Part shown: positions 17,572 to 26,077 of the stretch, one piece after another | Position numbering within the stretch: position 1 is the first letter of the stretch | How the letters are laid out: each line of letters opens with the position of its first letter | Assembly (NCBI RefSeq): GCF_003945385.1 | Contig: NZ_AP018920.1 | Coordinates: 1,860,001-1,924,000, forward strand | DNA: 64,000 nucleotides | DNA from: Pseudonocardia autotrophica | GTDB taxonomy: Bacteria; Actinomycetota; Actinomycetes; Mycobacteriales; Pseudonocardiaceae | Direction: 5' to 3' | Notes under the pieces: model-generated | Database searches by the model: none | What the model was told of the DNA's origin: nothing | What the model saw: the letters and a program-made list of their open reading frames with translations, nothing else | Made by a program: the position numbers and the translations under genes

Positions 17572-18753
17572 CTGAACCGCCCCGCGCCCTGGGTGCGCCC
17601 CGCGGCCGTGCTGTTCGGCGTCGGTTACGGCGCCAACCAGTTCAGCCCGCTGATGGTGGCCTACCGCGAGCAGGGTCATTACTCGTCGACGGCGGTGGCC
17701 GCCTTCTTCGGGATCTACGTGCTCGGGCTGGTGCCCGGGCTGCTGCTGAGCGGTCCCGCATCCCAGCGGTGGGGCCGCCGCCGGGTGCTGCTCCCGGCAG
17801 CGGTGCTGGCGGTGCCCGCGTCGGTCGTGCTGGCGTTCGGCGGCGCCGCCGAGCCGCTGCTCTACGCCGGTCGGCTGCTGTTCGGTGTGAGCATGGGCGT
17901 CGCGATGGCGGTGGCCACGACCTGGGTGAAGGAGCTGTCCGCCGAGGGTGGGGCCCGCCGCGCCGCGCTGGCGATCACGCTCGGGTTCGGAGCGGGCCCG
18001 CTGGTCGGCGGGCTGCTCGCGCAGTACGCGCCGTGGCCGATGGAGCTGCCCTACGCGGTGCACGTGCTGATCATGGTCCCGGTGCTGGCCGGGCTGCTGC
18101 GCGCGCCCGAGACGGTTCGCCCCGGCGCGGGCGGACCGCTGTGGCGCGAGCTGCGGGTGCCCTCGGTGACCGATCCGCGCTTCGTCCGGCTGGTGCTGCC
18201 CGCGGCGCCGTGGGTGTTCGGCGCGGTCGCGCTGTCCTACGCCGTGCAGCCCGCGCTGCTGGCTCCCTCCTCCGGTGGGCACGGCCTGCTGGTGGCGACC
18301 GGTCTCACCACGGTCAGCCTGGCCGTCGGGTTCGCGGCGCAGTCGTTCGCCCGCACCGTCGAGCGCAAGTACGGGGAGCAGGCGACGACCCGCGCCGGGC
18401 TGGTGCTGGTGATCGGCGGGACGCTGGTGACCATGCTGGTGGCCGCGACCGCGTCGCTGCCTGCGGCGTTCGCCGCCGCGGCGCTGCTCGGTGCCGGATA
18501 CGGGTTCGTGCTGCTGTCCGGGCTCCAGCAGGTGCAGCGGATCGCCGCACCCGGGGAGCTCGCCGGGCTGACCGCCGTCTTCTACTCCGTCACCTATCTC
18601 GGGTTCCTGCTGCCGGTGGCGCTGTCGGCGCTCTCGTGGGTGCCGGGCGGGTATCCGGTGCTGCTGCTGGGGGTGGCCCTGTTGCAGGCGCTGTGCCTGG
18701 GGCTGGTGTGGCGTGGTGCCGGGCGGCCTGCGCGGGAGCTGGTCGGGGTGTGA
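17572..18753 (+). CDS. MFS transporter
   Basis: A major facilitator superfamily permease of about 393 residues with 11-12 predicted transmembrane helices. The loop 2-3 signature appears as GPASQRWGRRRVLLPAAVL, and LGFGAGPLVGGLLAQYAPW fits motif C, which is typical of drug and metabolite exporters. The substrate is unknown. The start is unusual: AGGAGGAG at 17558-17565 lies six bases before an in-frame CTG at 17572, while the first GTG (17593) is too far from it. I annotate from the CTG; the GTG gives 386 residues. It follows the glcB terminator and is followed by a long palindromic repeat. Confidence 0.85.
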   Translation: MNRPAPWVRPAAVLFGVGYGANQFSPLMVAYREQGHYSSTAVAAFFGIYVLGLVPGLLLSGPASQRWGRRRVLLPAAVLAVPASVVLAFGGAAEPLLYAGRLLFGVSMGVAMAVATTWVKELSAEGGARRAALAITLGFGAGPLVGGLLAQYAPWPMELPYAVHVLIMVPVLAGLLRAPETVRPGAGGPLWRELRVPSVTDPRFVRLVLPAAPWVFGAVALSYAVQPALLAPSSGGHGLLVATGLTTVSLAVGFAAQSFARTVERKYGEQATTRAGLVLVIGGTLVTMLVAATASLPAAFAAAALLGAGYGFVLLSGLQQVQRIAAPGELAGLTAVFYSVTYLGFLLPVALSALSWVPGGYPVLLLGVALLQALCLGLVWRGAGRPARELVGV

Positions 18754-18755
18754 GG

Positions 18756-18828
18756 GTCCATGATCCGCGTCTCGGGAGTTCCGGTGCGCCGGAGCGGCAC
18801 GAGCACTCCCGAAACGCGGATCATGGAC
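18756..18828. repeat. Dispersed palindromic element, copy 1
   Basis: Arms at 18756-18779 and 18805-18828 are reverse complements over 24 bases with one mismatch; the left arm begins GTCCATGATCCGCGT and ends CGGGAGT. The 25-base centre begins TCCGGTGC. A second, diverged copy is at 44311-44379. It lies three bases after the MFS stop and ends inside the possible start region of the acetyltransferase gene. Confidence 0.8.
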
Positions 18829-18846
18829 GGCGGCGATGATGGCCCC

Positions 18847-19335
18847 GTGCTCGAACTGCGTGTCTGTGCCCTGGACCACCCGGACGCGGTGCGACTGAAC
18901 GACGACATCCAGGCCTACTACCGTGAGGTCTACGGCGACGGCGACGTGACCGTCCTCGTCCCGGAACAGTTCAGCGCCCCGCGCGGCAGATATCTGATCG
19001 GCTACGACCCCGGCGGTGCTCCGGTCGCGACCGGAGCCTGGCGGCCGGTCGACGCCACCGACGAGGACCCGGTGCTCCGGGACGGCGACGCCGAGATCAA
19101 ACGGATGTACGTCGTGCCCGCCGCGCGCGGATCCGGGCACGCCCGCACACTGCTCGCAGAGCTCGAACGCACCGCGGCGGACGCCGGGCGCCGGCGGATG
19201 ATCCTGGAGACCGGAACCGCCCAACCCGATGCGATGTCGCTGTACCGGGCGTGCGGCTACCACCCGATCGGGAGGTTCGGCACATATCGGGACGATCACC
19301 ATTCACGGTGTTTCGGCAAGCCCCTGCGGGAGTGA
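18847..19335 (+). CDS. GNAT-family N-acetyltransferase
   Basis: A 162-residue acetyltransferase of the GNAT superfamily that uses acetyl-CoA; the substrate is not evident. Motif A is seen in MYVVPAARGSGHARTLLAELE (acetyl-CoA pyrophosphate loop R/G-x-x-G-x-A), followed by ILETGTAQPDAMSLYRACGYHPIGRFG, the usual C-terminal strand. The start is uncertain: GTG 18847 begins at the first conserved residues, and ATG 18823 would lie inside the right arm of the palindrome and add eight residues. If the palindrome was inserted here, it may have supplied the upstream start. Confidence 0.85.
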   Translation: MLELRVCALDHPDAVRLNDDIQAYYREVYGDGDVTVLVPEQFSAPRGRYLIGYDPGGAPVATGAWRPVDATDEDPVLRDGDAEIKRMYVVPAARGSGHARTLLAELERTAADAGRRRMILETGTAQPDAMSLYRACGYHPIGRFGTYRDDHHSRCFGKPLRE

Positions 19336-19509
19336 GCCCCGGTACGGTGGCGGGCGAAACGTCCGGTTGCTCCGATAGGATGACGGCGGCTCCGCTGCCG
19401 TGTCCTTGCCGGCCGCCGGCTCTCCGGTACCGGAGCCGCTCCCCGGCCCGACTGGGACGCGAGTGAACTGACCGCCCGTCCGAACGACCCCGTGACCCAG
19501 GAGGTGTCG

Positions 19510-21882
19510 GTGCTCGCCGTTGTGGCCGCCCATATCGTCCTGGCGTTGTGCCTCCCCGCACTCGCCCGGTACAACCGGCGGCTGGCCTTCGCGGCCGGTG
19601 CTGCCCTGCTCTCGGCCACACTCGTGTGGGCGATGTGGCAAGCCCCGGCCGCGCTCGGTACGGGGGTGACCGACGAGCTCGCCTGGGCGCCCGAGCTGGG
19701 CCTCTCGCTCAGCCTGCGGCTGGACGCGCTGGCACTGGCGATGATCGTGCTGGTGTCCGGTGTGGGCGCCCTGATCCTGATCTACGCGGCCTGGTATTTC
19801 GGCCCGCGCTCGACCGACGCCGCGCGATCGGCGGCGCTGCTGGTCACCTTCGCCGGGATGATGCTCGGCCTGGTGCTGGCCGACGACCTGCTGACCCTCT
19901 ACGTGTTCTGGGAGCTGACGTCGCTGACGTCGTTCCTGCTCGTCGGGCAGGGCGGCCAGTACCGGGAGAACCGGCGTGCGGCGGTGCAGGCACTGCTCGT
20001 CACCGTCTTCGGCGGGCTCGCGATGCTGCTGGGCATCGTGCTGCTCGGCCAGCTCGCCGGGACCTACTCGATCCCGGAGATCACCGCGGCGGCGAACGCC
20101 GGGACCCTCGCCGCCGACCAGCCCGTCGCGCTCGGCTTCGCACTGGTGCTGATCCTGCTCGGGGCGCTGACCAAGTCCGCGCAGCTGCCGTTCCACCCGT
20201 GGCTGCCGTACGCGATGGCCGCCCCCACCCCGATCTCGGCCTACCTGCACGCCGCCTCGATGGTGAAGGCCGGCGTCGTGCTGGTCGCCCGGCTCGGGCC
20301 CGCCTTCTCGGGGTACGCGGTGTGGTGGGTACCGATCGTCGTGCTGGGCCTGGCGACGATGCTGCTCGGCGGCTGGCGCGCGTTGCGCCAGACAGACCTC
20401 AAGCGGCTGCTGGCCTTCGGCACGGTCAGCCAGCTCGGCTTCCTGATGGTCCTGTTCGGTGCGGGCTCGCGGGTCGCGGCGCTGGCCGGCATCACGATGC
20501 TGCTCGCGCACGGTCTGTTCAAGGCCCCGCTGTTCATGGTGGTCGGCGCGATCGACAAAGCCTGTGGCACGCGTGACCTGCGTGAGCTCTGCGGGCTGGG
20601 CCGACGGCGCCGCGGGCTCGCGGTGCTCGGGGGGCTGGCCGGCCTGTCGATGGCGGGCCTGCCGCCGACGCTCGGGTTCGTCGGCAAGGAGGCCGCCTAC
20701 GAGGCGTTCGTGCTGGAGGGCGGGATACGCGGCTGGATCGTCGCGATCGGCCTGCTGACCGGCTCGCTGCTGACCGTCGCCTACACCGCGCGCTTCCTGT
20801 GGGGCGCGTTCGCGACCAAGGGCCTGCAGCCCACCGGCGGGGACCCGGTCCCGCTCGGCCTGTCCGGGCCGGCCTGGCTGTGCGCGCTCACCGGGCTCGC
20901 CGCCGGAATCGCCGCACCCGCGGTCCAGCAGCTGGCGGCCGCCTACGCCCGTCCGCTGCCCTCGCTCGGCGACGCCTACGCCACGCAGTACGAGCTCGCA
21001 CTGTGGCACGGCTTCGGCGTCGCGCTGCTGTTCTCCGCGATCGCCGTGGCAGGCGGTCTGCTGCTGCACCGGTACGGCTCGGCGCTGACCGAGCGGGTGG
21101 TGCTGCACGGGCTCTCCGCGCAGCGCGGCTACGAGTCGGTGGTGACCGGCATGGAGCGTGCCGCGATCACCGTCACCGGCCGCCTGCAGATCGGTTCGCT
21201 CCCGGTCTACCTGGGCTTCATCCTGGTCACCCTGATCGCGCTGCCGGCCCCCGCGCTGGTGATGGGCGGGGTGCTGCCGCAGGACCAGAGCGCCTACCAC
21301 TCGATCATGCAGGTCCCGGTCGGGCTGATGGTGATCGTCGCGGCGATCGCGCTGTGCCGGGCCCGCCGCCGCTTCACCGCGGTGCTGCTGGTCGGCGCGG
21401 TGGGCTACGGCATCGGTGGGCTGTTCGTCATCGACGGCGCCCCGGACCTCGCGCTCGCCCAGTTCCTGGTGGAGACGCTCACCCTGGTCGCGTTCGTGTT
21501 CGTGCTCCGGCGGCTGCCCGCGCACTTCGACGAGCCGGACACCGAGCGCCGGGTGCGGTTGCCGAAGGCGATCGTGGCGTCGGTCGGCGGTGTCCTGGTC
21601 GCCGGGCTGGCCGTGATCTTCTCCGGCGCCCGGGTGCAGCCGCCCGCGACCACCGCCGACTTCGTCGCGTCGGCGCCGGAGGCGGGTGCCACCAACCTGA
21701 TCAGTGCGATCCTGGTCGACTTCCGCGCGCTGGACACCATCGGCGAGATCACGATCCTGCTGATCTGTGCCGCCGGGACGGCCAGCCTGGTGCTGGCCAC
21801 CCGCTACGACAAGAGGAAGGGCGGCCAGGTCGTGACGAGCGGGTCCGGGTCTCCGAAGCACGAGCAGGAGGTGATGGGATGA
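19510..21882 (+). CDS. mrpA: Mrp cation/proton antiporter subunit A (operon 1)
   Basis: The largest subunit of a seven-subunit Na+(K+)/H+ antiporter related to complex I, about 790 residues with some 20 transmembrane helices. Seen: YVFWELTSLTSFLLVGQ, LTKSAQLPFHPWLPYAMAAPTPISAYLHAASMVKAGV, FGTVSQLGFLMVLFGAG, and AGLPPTLGFVGKEAAYEAF. The C-terminal MbhD-like part carries DLALAQFLVETLTLVAFVF and NLISAILVDFRALDTIGE. I choose GTG 19510 because AGGAGG ends five bases upstream; GTG 19492 is possible. The 174-base region before it contains a TAGGAT box at 19375 and a CTCCGGTACCGGAG palindrome at 19422-19435. Confidence 0.95.
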   Translation: MLAVVAAHIVLALCLPALARYNRRLAFAAGAALLSATLVWAMWQAPAALGTGVTDELAWAPELGLSLSLRLDALALAMIVLVSGVGALILIYAAWYFGPRSTDAARSAALLVTFAGMMLGLVLADDLLTLYVFWELTSLTSFLLVGQGGQYRENRRAAVQALLVTVFGGLAMLLGIVLLGQLAGTYSIPEITAAANAGTLAADQPVALGFALVLILLGALTKSAQLPFHPWLPYAMAAPTPISAYLHAASMVKAGVVLVARLGPAFSGYAVWWVPIVVLGLATMLLGGWRALRQTDLKRLLAFGTVSQLGFLMVLFGAGSRVAALAGITMLLAHGLFKAPLFMVVGAIDKACGTRDLRELCGLGRRRRGLAVLGGLAGLSMAGLPPTLGFVGKEAAYEAFVLEGGIRGWIVAIGLLTGSLLTVAYTARFLWGAFATKGLQPTGGDPVPLGLSGPAWLCALTGLAAGIAAPAVQQLAAAYARPLPSLGDAYATQYELALWHGFGVALLFSAIAVAGGLLLHRYGSALTERVVLHGLSAQRGYESVVTGMERAAITVTGRLQIGSLPVYLGFILVTLIALPAPALVMGGVLPQDQSAYHSIMQVPVGLMVIVAAIALCRARRRFTAVLLVGAVGYGIGGLFVIDGAPDLALAQFLVETLTLVAFVFVLRRLPAHFDEPDTERRVRLPKAIVASVGGVLVAGLAVIFSGARVQPPATTADFVASAPEAGATNLISAILVDFRALDTIGEITILLICAAGTASLVLATRYDKRKGGQVVTSGSGSPKHEQEVMG

Positions 21883-22493
21883 CCACCTCACGTGAGGCAT
21901 CGGCGCTCCCGGCGACGGAACCCGCCGGCTCGGCACCGGTCGGCGACGAGTCCTGGGCCCGCTGGGACGAGCCCACCGGCCAGTGGATGCTGCCCGGCCA
22001 CTGCCCGGACACCCGCGAGCGGACCCTGGTGCTGGAGGCGGCCGCCCGGCTGCTGTTCCCCACCGTCCTGGTGTTCTCGGTGTTCCTGCTGTTCGAGGGC
22101 CACTACGGCCCCGGCGGCGGGTTCTCCGGCGGCCTGGTCGCGGGGCTCGCCTTCGTGCTCCGGCACATCGCCGGCGGCGACGACAACCTGGGATCGAAGT
22201 TCCGGATCCGGCCGCCGGTCGTGGTCGGGACCGGCCTGACGATCGCCGTGCTCACCGGGCTCGCGCCGGTGCTCTGGGGCGGCGCCGTACTGGAGTCCAC
22301 CAAGTGGACGATCACCTTCGGCGACTTCGGCTACCTCGACATCGTCACCAGCCTGCTGCTCGACGTCGGCGTGTACCTGCTCATCATCGGCGTGGTGCTG
22401 GACCTGCTCCGCTCGCTCGGCTCCGGCATCGCCCGGGACGCCCGCGAGGCCGGCGAGGACCCGCCGGGTCGCGATCTCGGCGGTGACCGATGA
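21879..22493 (+). CDS. mrpB: Mrp antiporter subunit B (operon 1)
   Basis: A 204-residue MnhB-family subunit. Residues 1-55 are a polar, probably disordered extension; the conserved part starts at LVLEAAARLLFPTVLVFSVFLLFEGHYGPGGGFSGGLVAGLAF, the hallmark of MnhB, followed by two further helices ending LDVGVYLLIIGVVLDLL. It overlaps mrpA by ATGA, so translation is probably coupled. Confidence 0.94.
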   Translation: MTTSREASALPATEPAGSAPVGDESWARWDEPTGQWMLPGHCPDTRERTLVLEAAARLLFPTVLVFSVFLLFEGHYGPGGGFSGGLVAGLAFVLRHIAGGDDNLGSKFRIRPPVVVGTGLTIAVLTGLAPVLWGGAVLESTKWTITFGDFGYLDIVTSLLLDVGVYLLIIGVVLDLLRSLGSGIARDAREAGEDPPGRDLGGDR

Positions 22494-22948
22494 ACATGAC
22501 CATCAACCTGAGCATGGCGCTGGTGCTCGCCGTGCTCTACTCGGTCGGTTTCTACCTGCTCATGCAGCGGTCCCTGATGCGGATCCTGATCGGCATCGTG
22601 GTCGTCGGGCACGGCGCCAACCTGTTGCTGCAGCTGGCGGGCGGGCCGCCCGGGCGGGCCCCGATCCTGGACGCCGTCGGCCTCGACGAGATCAGCGACC
22701 CGCTTCCGCAGGCCCTCGCACTGACCGCCATCGTGATCACCTTCGCGCTGACCACCTATCTGCTCGCCCTCGGCTACCGGTCGTGGGTGCTGGTCGGTCA
22801 CGACGAGGTCCAGGACGACGTCGAGGACCGCCGGATCGCGGCCCGTCAGAAGCCGGACGGCGCCATGGAGGAGGGCACCGCGGCGGAGACCGAGAGCTCC
22901 CCGGAGGACACCGCCGACTCGCACGAGCTCGAGGAGGGCCGCAAGTGA
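22490..22948 (+). CDS. mrpC: Mrp antiporter subunit C (operon 1)
   Basis: A 152-residue homologue of the NuoK subunit of complex I. Three helices are seen: ALVLAVLYSVGFYLLMQRSLMRILIGIVVVGHGANLLL, and then DPLPQALALTAIVITFALTTYLLAL, which is the family signature. The last 45 residues are acidic and hydrophilic (EEGTAAETESSPEDTADSHE), longer than in most MrpC proteins. It overlaps mrpB by four bases and mrpD by four. Confidence 0.94.
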   Translation: MNMTINLSMALVLAVLYSVGFYLLMQRSLMRILIGIVVVGHGANLLLQLAGGPPGRAPILDAVGLDEISDPLPQALALTAIVITFALTTYLLALGYRSWVLVGHDEVQDDVEDRRIAARQKPDGAMEEGTAAETESSPEDTADSHELEEGRK

Positions 22949-24636
22949 CCCTGCTCCAGGCACTGGTCGCGTTCCCGGTGCTGCTCCCCATGCTGGGAGC
23001 CGCCGCCAGCGTGATCGTCGGACGCCATGCCTCGCTGCAGCGGGTGATCGGCGTGGTGACCCTCGCCATCGTCTGCGTCGTCGCGGGGATCCTGCTGGTG
23101 GCCGCGGACCGCAACGGCCCGGTCGTCGCCGAGCTCGGTGGCTGGCCGGCGCCGATGGGCATCGCGCTGGTCGCGGACCGGATGTCGGCGCTGCTGCTGC
23201 TGATCTCGTCGCTGGTCACCCTCGCGGTGCTGGTGTACGCGATCGACCAGCGGATCTCCGACTACGGCCGGGAGACGGCCAGCACGACCTTCCACCCGAT
23301 CTTCCTGCTGCTCTCGACGGGTGTCTCGCTGGCCTATCTGACCGGCGACCTGTTCACCCTGTTCGTCGCGTTCGAGATCATGCTGGCGTCGTCGTACGTG
23401 CTGATCACGCGGCGGACCTCGGCGTCCCGGATCCGGTCCGGGATGACCTACGTGATCGTCTCGCTGACGTCGTCGTTGCTGTTCCTGACCGCGGTCGGGT
23501 TCGTCTACGCCGCGACCGGCACGGTCAACCTGGCCGATCTCGCCGGCCGGATGGAGCTGCTGCCCGACGGGCTGCAGACGGTGCTGGCGCTGGTGCTGGT
23601 CGTCGTGTTCGGGATCAAGGCGGCGATCGTGCCGCTGCACTTCTGGCTGCCCGACAGCTACCCGAACGCGCCCGCCCCGGTCACCGCGCTGTTCGCCGGG
23701 CTGCTGACCAAGGTCGGCATCTACGCCCTGCTGCGCACCCAGACGCTGGTGTTCCCGCAGGACGACCCGTCGATGCTGCTGCTGGTCATCGCGGCCATGA
23801 CGATGGTGGTCGGCGCGCTCGGCGCCATCGCGCAGGACGACCTGAACCGGCTGCTGTCGTTCCTACTGGTCAGCCACATCGGTTTCATGCTGTTCGGGAT
23901 GGCGGTCTGGACGCCGGAGGGGATCGCCGGTACCGCGTTGTACGTGGTCCACCACATCACCGTCCAGGCGACGTTGTTCCTGGTCAGTGGTCTGATCACC
24001 CGGCGGACCGGGACGGTGTCGATCAGTCAGATGGGCGGGCTCGCGCAGACCGCGCCGCATCTGGCGGTGCTGTTCGCCATCCCGGCGATCACGCTGGCCG
24101 GGTTGCCGCCGACGTCGGGCTTCGTCGCGAAGCTGGCGTTGCTGCAGGCCGGCGCCGGTGGCGGGCTGGCCAGCGAGATCGTCGCCGCCTTCGTCGTGGT
24201 CGCCAGCCTGCTGACGCTGTACGCGGTCGCCCGGGTCTGGGTCCGGGTGTTCTGGGGGACGCCGAAGGAGCCGCTGGTCGACAACGACCCGAACGACGAG
24301 CTCGTCGTCGGGACCGCGCGCAGCGCCCGCGGGATGTACGTCGGTGCGTCCTCGCTGGTCGTGGTCAGCATCGTGATCGCGCTGTTCGCGGGCCCGCTGT
24401 CCGGGATCACCGCGCGGGCCGGTGAGGACCTGTACGGCCGCGACACCTACCGCAGCGCCGTGCTGGAGCCGGTCGCGGTGATCCCGGCCGGTGACACAGG
24501 GGCCGGTGCCGAGGACGCCGGTGACACAGGGGCCGGTGCCGCGGACGCCGGCGCCGCGGACGCTGGGACGGACGACGGTGCCGGTGGCACGGCGCTCGCC
24601 GAGCTTCCCGGCGCGGGCACGGAGGTGACCCCGTGA
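22945..24636 (+). CDS. mrpD: Mrp antiporter subunit D (operon 1)
   Basis: A 563-residue proton-translocating subunit related to NuoL/M/N. Key parts are LTGDLFTLFVAFEIMLASSYVL, FGIKAAIVPLHFWLPDSYPNAPAPVTALFAGLLTKVGIYALLR with the conserved lysines, LNRLLSFLLVSHIGFMLFG and ITLAGLPPTSGFVAKLALLQAG. The last ~45 residues form a hydrophilic Gly/Ala/Asp tail coded by a 30-bp tandem repeat (24490-24549). The GTG start overlaps the mrpC stop; the preceding open frame is not part of it. The tail looks like an addition peculiar to this lineage. Confidence 0.95.
   Translation: MTLLQALVAFPVLLPMLGAAASVIVGRHASLQRVIGVVTLAIVCVVAGILLVAADRNGPVVAELGGWPAPMGIALVADRMSALLLLISSLVTLAVLVYAIDQRISDYGRETASTTFHPIFLLLSTGVSLAYLTGDLFTLFVAFEIMLASSYVLITRRTSASRIRSGMTYVIVSLTSSLLFLTAVGFVYAATGTVNLADLAGRMELLPDGLQTVLALVLVVVFGIKAAIVPLHFWLPDSYPNAPAPVTALFAGLLTKVGIYALLRTQTLVFPQDDPSMLLLVIAAMTMVVGALGAIAQDDLNRLLSFLLVSHIGFMLFGMAVWTPEGIAGTALYVVHHITVQATLFLVSGLITRRTGTVSISQMGGLAQTAPHLAVLFAIPAITLAGLPPTSGFVAKLALLQAGAGGGLASEIVAAFVVVASLLTLYAVARVWVRVFWGTPKEPLVDNDPNDELVVGTARSARGMYVGASSLVVVSIVIALFAGPLSGITARAGEDLYGRDTYRSAVLEPVAVIPAGDTGAGAEDAGDTGAGAADAGAADAGTDDGAGGTALAELPGAGTEVTP
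24490..24549 (+). repeat. 30-bp tandem duplication in the mrpD tail
   Basis: Two 30-base units (24490-24519 and 24520-24549) differ at one base. Each codes for the ten-residue peptide beginning GDTGAGA. The multiple of three preserves the frame. Confidence 0.9.
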
Positions 24637-25814
24637 GCGGCGACGGCACGACGTCCGGCGGACGCGCCGGAGACGAGACGCCTCGGGACACCGGTGCGGC
24701 GGATGCGCTGGTCGGGCCGGAGGCCGTCGAGGCCGAGCTGGGAGTGACGGTGGCCGAGACCGACACGGAACCACCCGGCAACACGACGACGGGAGCAGCC
24801 ACGAACGGGGCGACCACCACCGACGGAGCGGACGCCGGGGGAGTGGCCACCGACGGAGCGACTACCGACGGAGCGACTACCGACGGAGCGACTACCGACG
24901 GAGTGGCCACCGACGGAGCGACTACCGACGGAGCTGCCACCGACGGAGTGGCCACTGCGCGAGCGGCCACCGGCGGAGTCGCTACCGGCCGAGCGGCCAC
25001 TGCTGGAGCGGCTACCGGCGGATCGGGCGCCGACGGAGCGGCCACCGGCGGAACGGGCGTCGATGGCGCGACCGGCAGCGCCGGGAACGGCGAGGTGGAC
25101 GCACCGGGCGGAGCCGCGGAGGCCGGCCGGGAGCGGGCGGCGTCGGAGGCCGAGACCGGCCAGGACACCGACGGCCGCACCCCGGCCTCGGTCCCCCCGC
25201 CGGTGCCCGACACGACGTCCGAGCCGATGGCCGGGACGGCGCGACCGGGCAACTGGCGCCGCCGGATCCCGCAGGTACTCGCACTCGCACTGGTGTGGGT
25301 GCTGCTGTGGGGCAGCCTGACGCCGATGGCGATCATCGGGGGCCTGATCGTGGGCCTGCTGGTGACGGTGATCTTCCCGCTGCCGGTGCTGCCGGAGCGG
25401 CTGCCGATCCGCCCGCTGAAACTGCTGCGGCTGATCGGGTTCCTGATCCGGGACCTGGTCGTCTCCGGTGTCCGGGTCAGCTCGGTGACGCTGCTGCACG
25501 GACCCCGTGCCCGGTCCGGGATCATCGGGCTGCCGCTGTGCAGCAGCTCCGACCGCACCACGACGACGATCGTCGCGGCCTGCGCGCTCACCCCGGGCAG
25601 CTTCACCCTGCAGATCGACCGCCGCCGCCGGCGCTGGTACGTCTACGCGCTCGGCCTGCACCGGCCGGGCTCGGTGGAGCGGGTCTGCAGCGACATGATG
25701 CTGCTGCAGATGCGCGTGATCGACGCCGTCGGCAGCGACCAGGACGTGCAGCGCTGCCGGACGGCGATGGAGGCCGTGACCGCAGGCCGTGAGCCGGGGA
25801 GGGGACCGGAGTGA
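24633..25814 (+). CDS. mrpE: Mrp antiporter subunit E with long repeat-rich N-terminal extension (operon 1)
   Basis: The C-terminal ~190 residues are a normal MnhE subunit: an N-terminal hydrophobic pair (QVLALALVWVLLWGSLTPM and GGLIVGLLVTVIFPLPVLP), RLIGFLIRDLVVSGVRVSSV, ACALTPGSFTLQID and VYALGLHRPG. Before it lie about 200 residues with no hydrophobic segment, dominated by pentapeptides such as GATTD and GVATD coded by a 15-bp tandem array. The GTG overlaps the mrpD stop (GTGA) and the frame is open throughout, which supports the long form. An internal ATG at 25227 would give a normal-size MrpE but has no ribosome site. The paralogue at 27100-27483 lacks this extension. Confidence 0.88.
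   Translation: MSGDGTTSGGRAGDETPRDTGAADALVGPEAVEAELGVTVAETDTEPPGNTTTGAATNGATTTDGADAGGVATDGATTDGATTDGATTDGVATDGATTDGAATDGVATARAATGGVATGRAATAGAATGGSGADGAATGGTGVDGATGSAGNGEVDAPGGAAEAGRERAASEAETGQDTDGRTPASVPPPVPDTTSEPMAGTARPGNWRRRIPQVLALALVWVLLWGSLTPMAIIGGLIVGLLVTVIFPLPVLPERLPIRPLKLLRLIGFLIRDLVVSGVRVSSVTLLHGPRARSGIIGLPLCSSSDRTTTTIVAACALTPGSFTLQIDRRRRRWYVYALGLHRPGSVERVCSDMMLLQMRVIDAVGSDQDVQRCRTAMEAVTAGREPGRGPE
24841..25065 (+). repeat. 15-bp tandem repeat array in mrpE
   Basis: About 15 units of 15 bases. The best-preserved form is GCGACTACCGACGGA, present three times in perfect succession, and the units become more diverged toward the 3' end (GCGGCCACCGGCGGA forms). Each unit codes for a pentapeptide of the type GATTD or GVATG. 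Confidence 0.9.
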
Positions 25815-26077
25815 CCGTCGTCTACGCACTGGTCCTCGCCATGCTGACCATCGCGGCGATGCTGACGCTGTGGCGGCTGCTGCAGGGCCCGACCACCCTG
25901 GACCGGATCGCGGCCCTGGACGTGTTCGTCGTGCTCATCGTGGCCGCCGCCGCGGTGTACGCCGCGATCTACTCGGACGGATCGAACATCCCGCTGCTCG
26001 CCGCCGTGGCGCTGATCGCGCTGGTCGGCTCGGTGACCGCGGCCCGGCTCGTCGAACGATGGGAGCGACACCGGTGA
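25811..26077 (+). CDS. mrpF: Mrp antiporter subunit F (operon 1)
   Basis: An 88-residue MnhF/PhaF subunit with three helices. The signature RLLQGPTTLDRIAALDVFVVLIVAAAAVYA is clear, including the conserved GPT-DR segment, and the protein ends ALVGSVTAARLVERWE. It overlaps mrpE and mrpG by four bases each. Confidence 0.93.
   Translation: MTVVYALVLAMLTIAAMLTLWRLLQGPTTLDRIAALDVFVVLIVAAAAVYAAIYSDGSNIPLLAAVALIALVGSVTAARLVERWERHR

Noticed and set aside
19492..19509. GTG 19492 as the mrpA start
   Set aside because: The AGGAGG that would serve translation lies downstream of this GTG, five bases before GTG 19510.
24780..25250. Minus-strand frames coding VAPSV-type repeats opposite mrpE
   Set aside because: A 15-bp repeat without stops is open in several frames on both strands. 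Only the plus frame continues into the MnhE domain.
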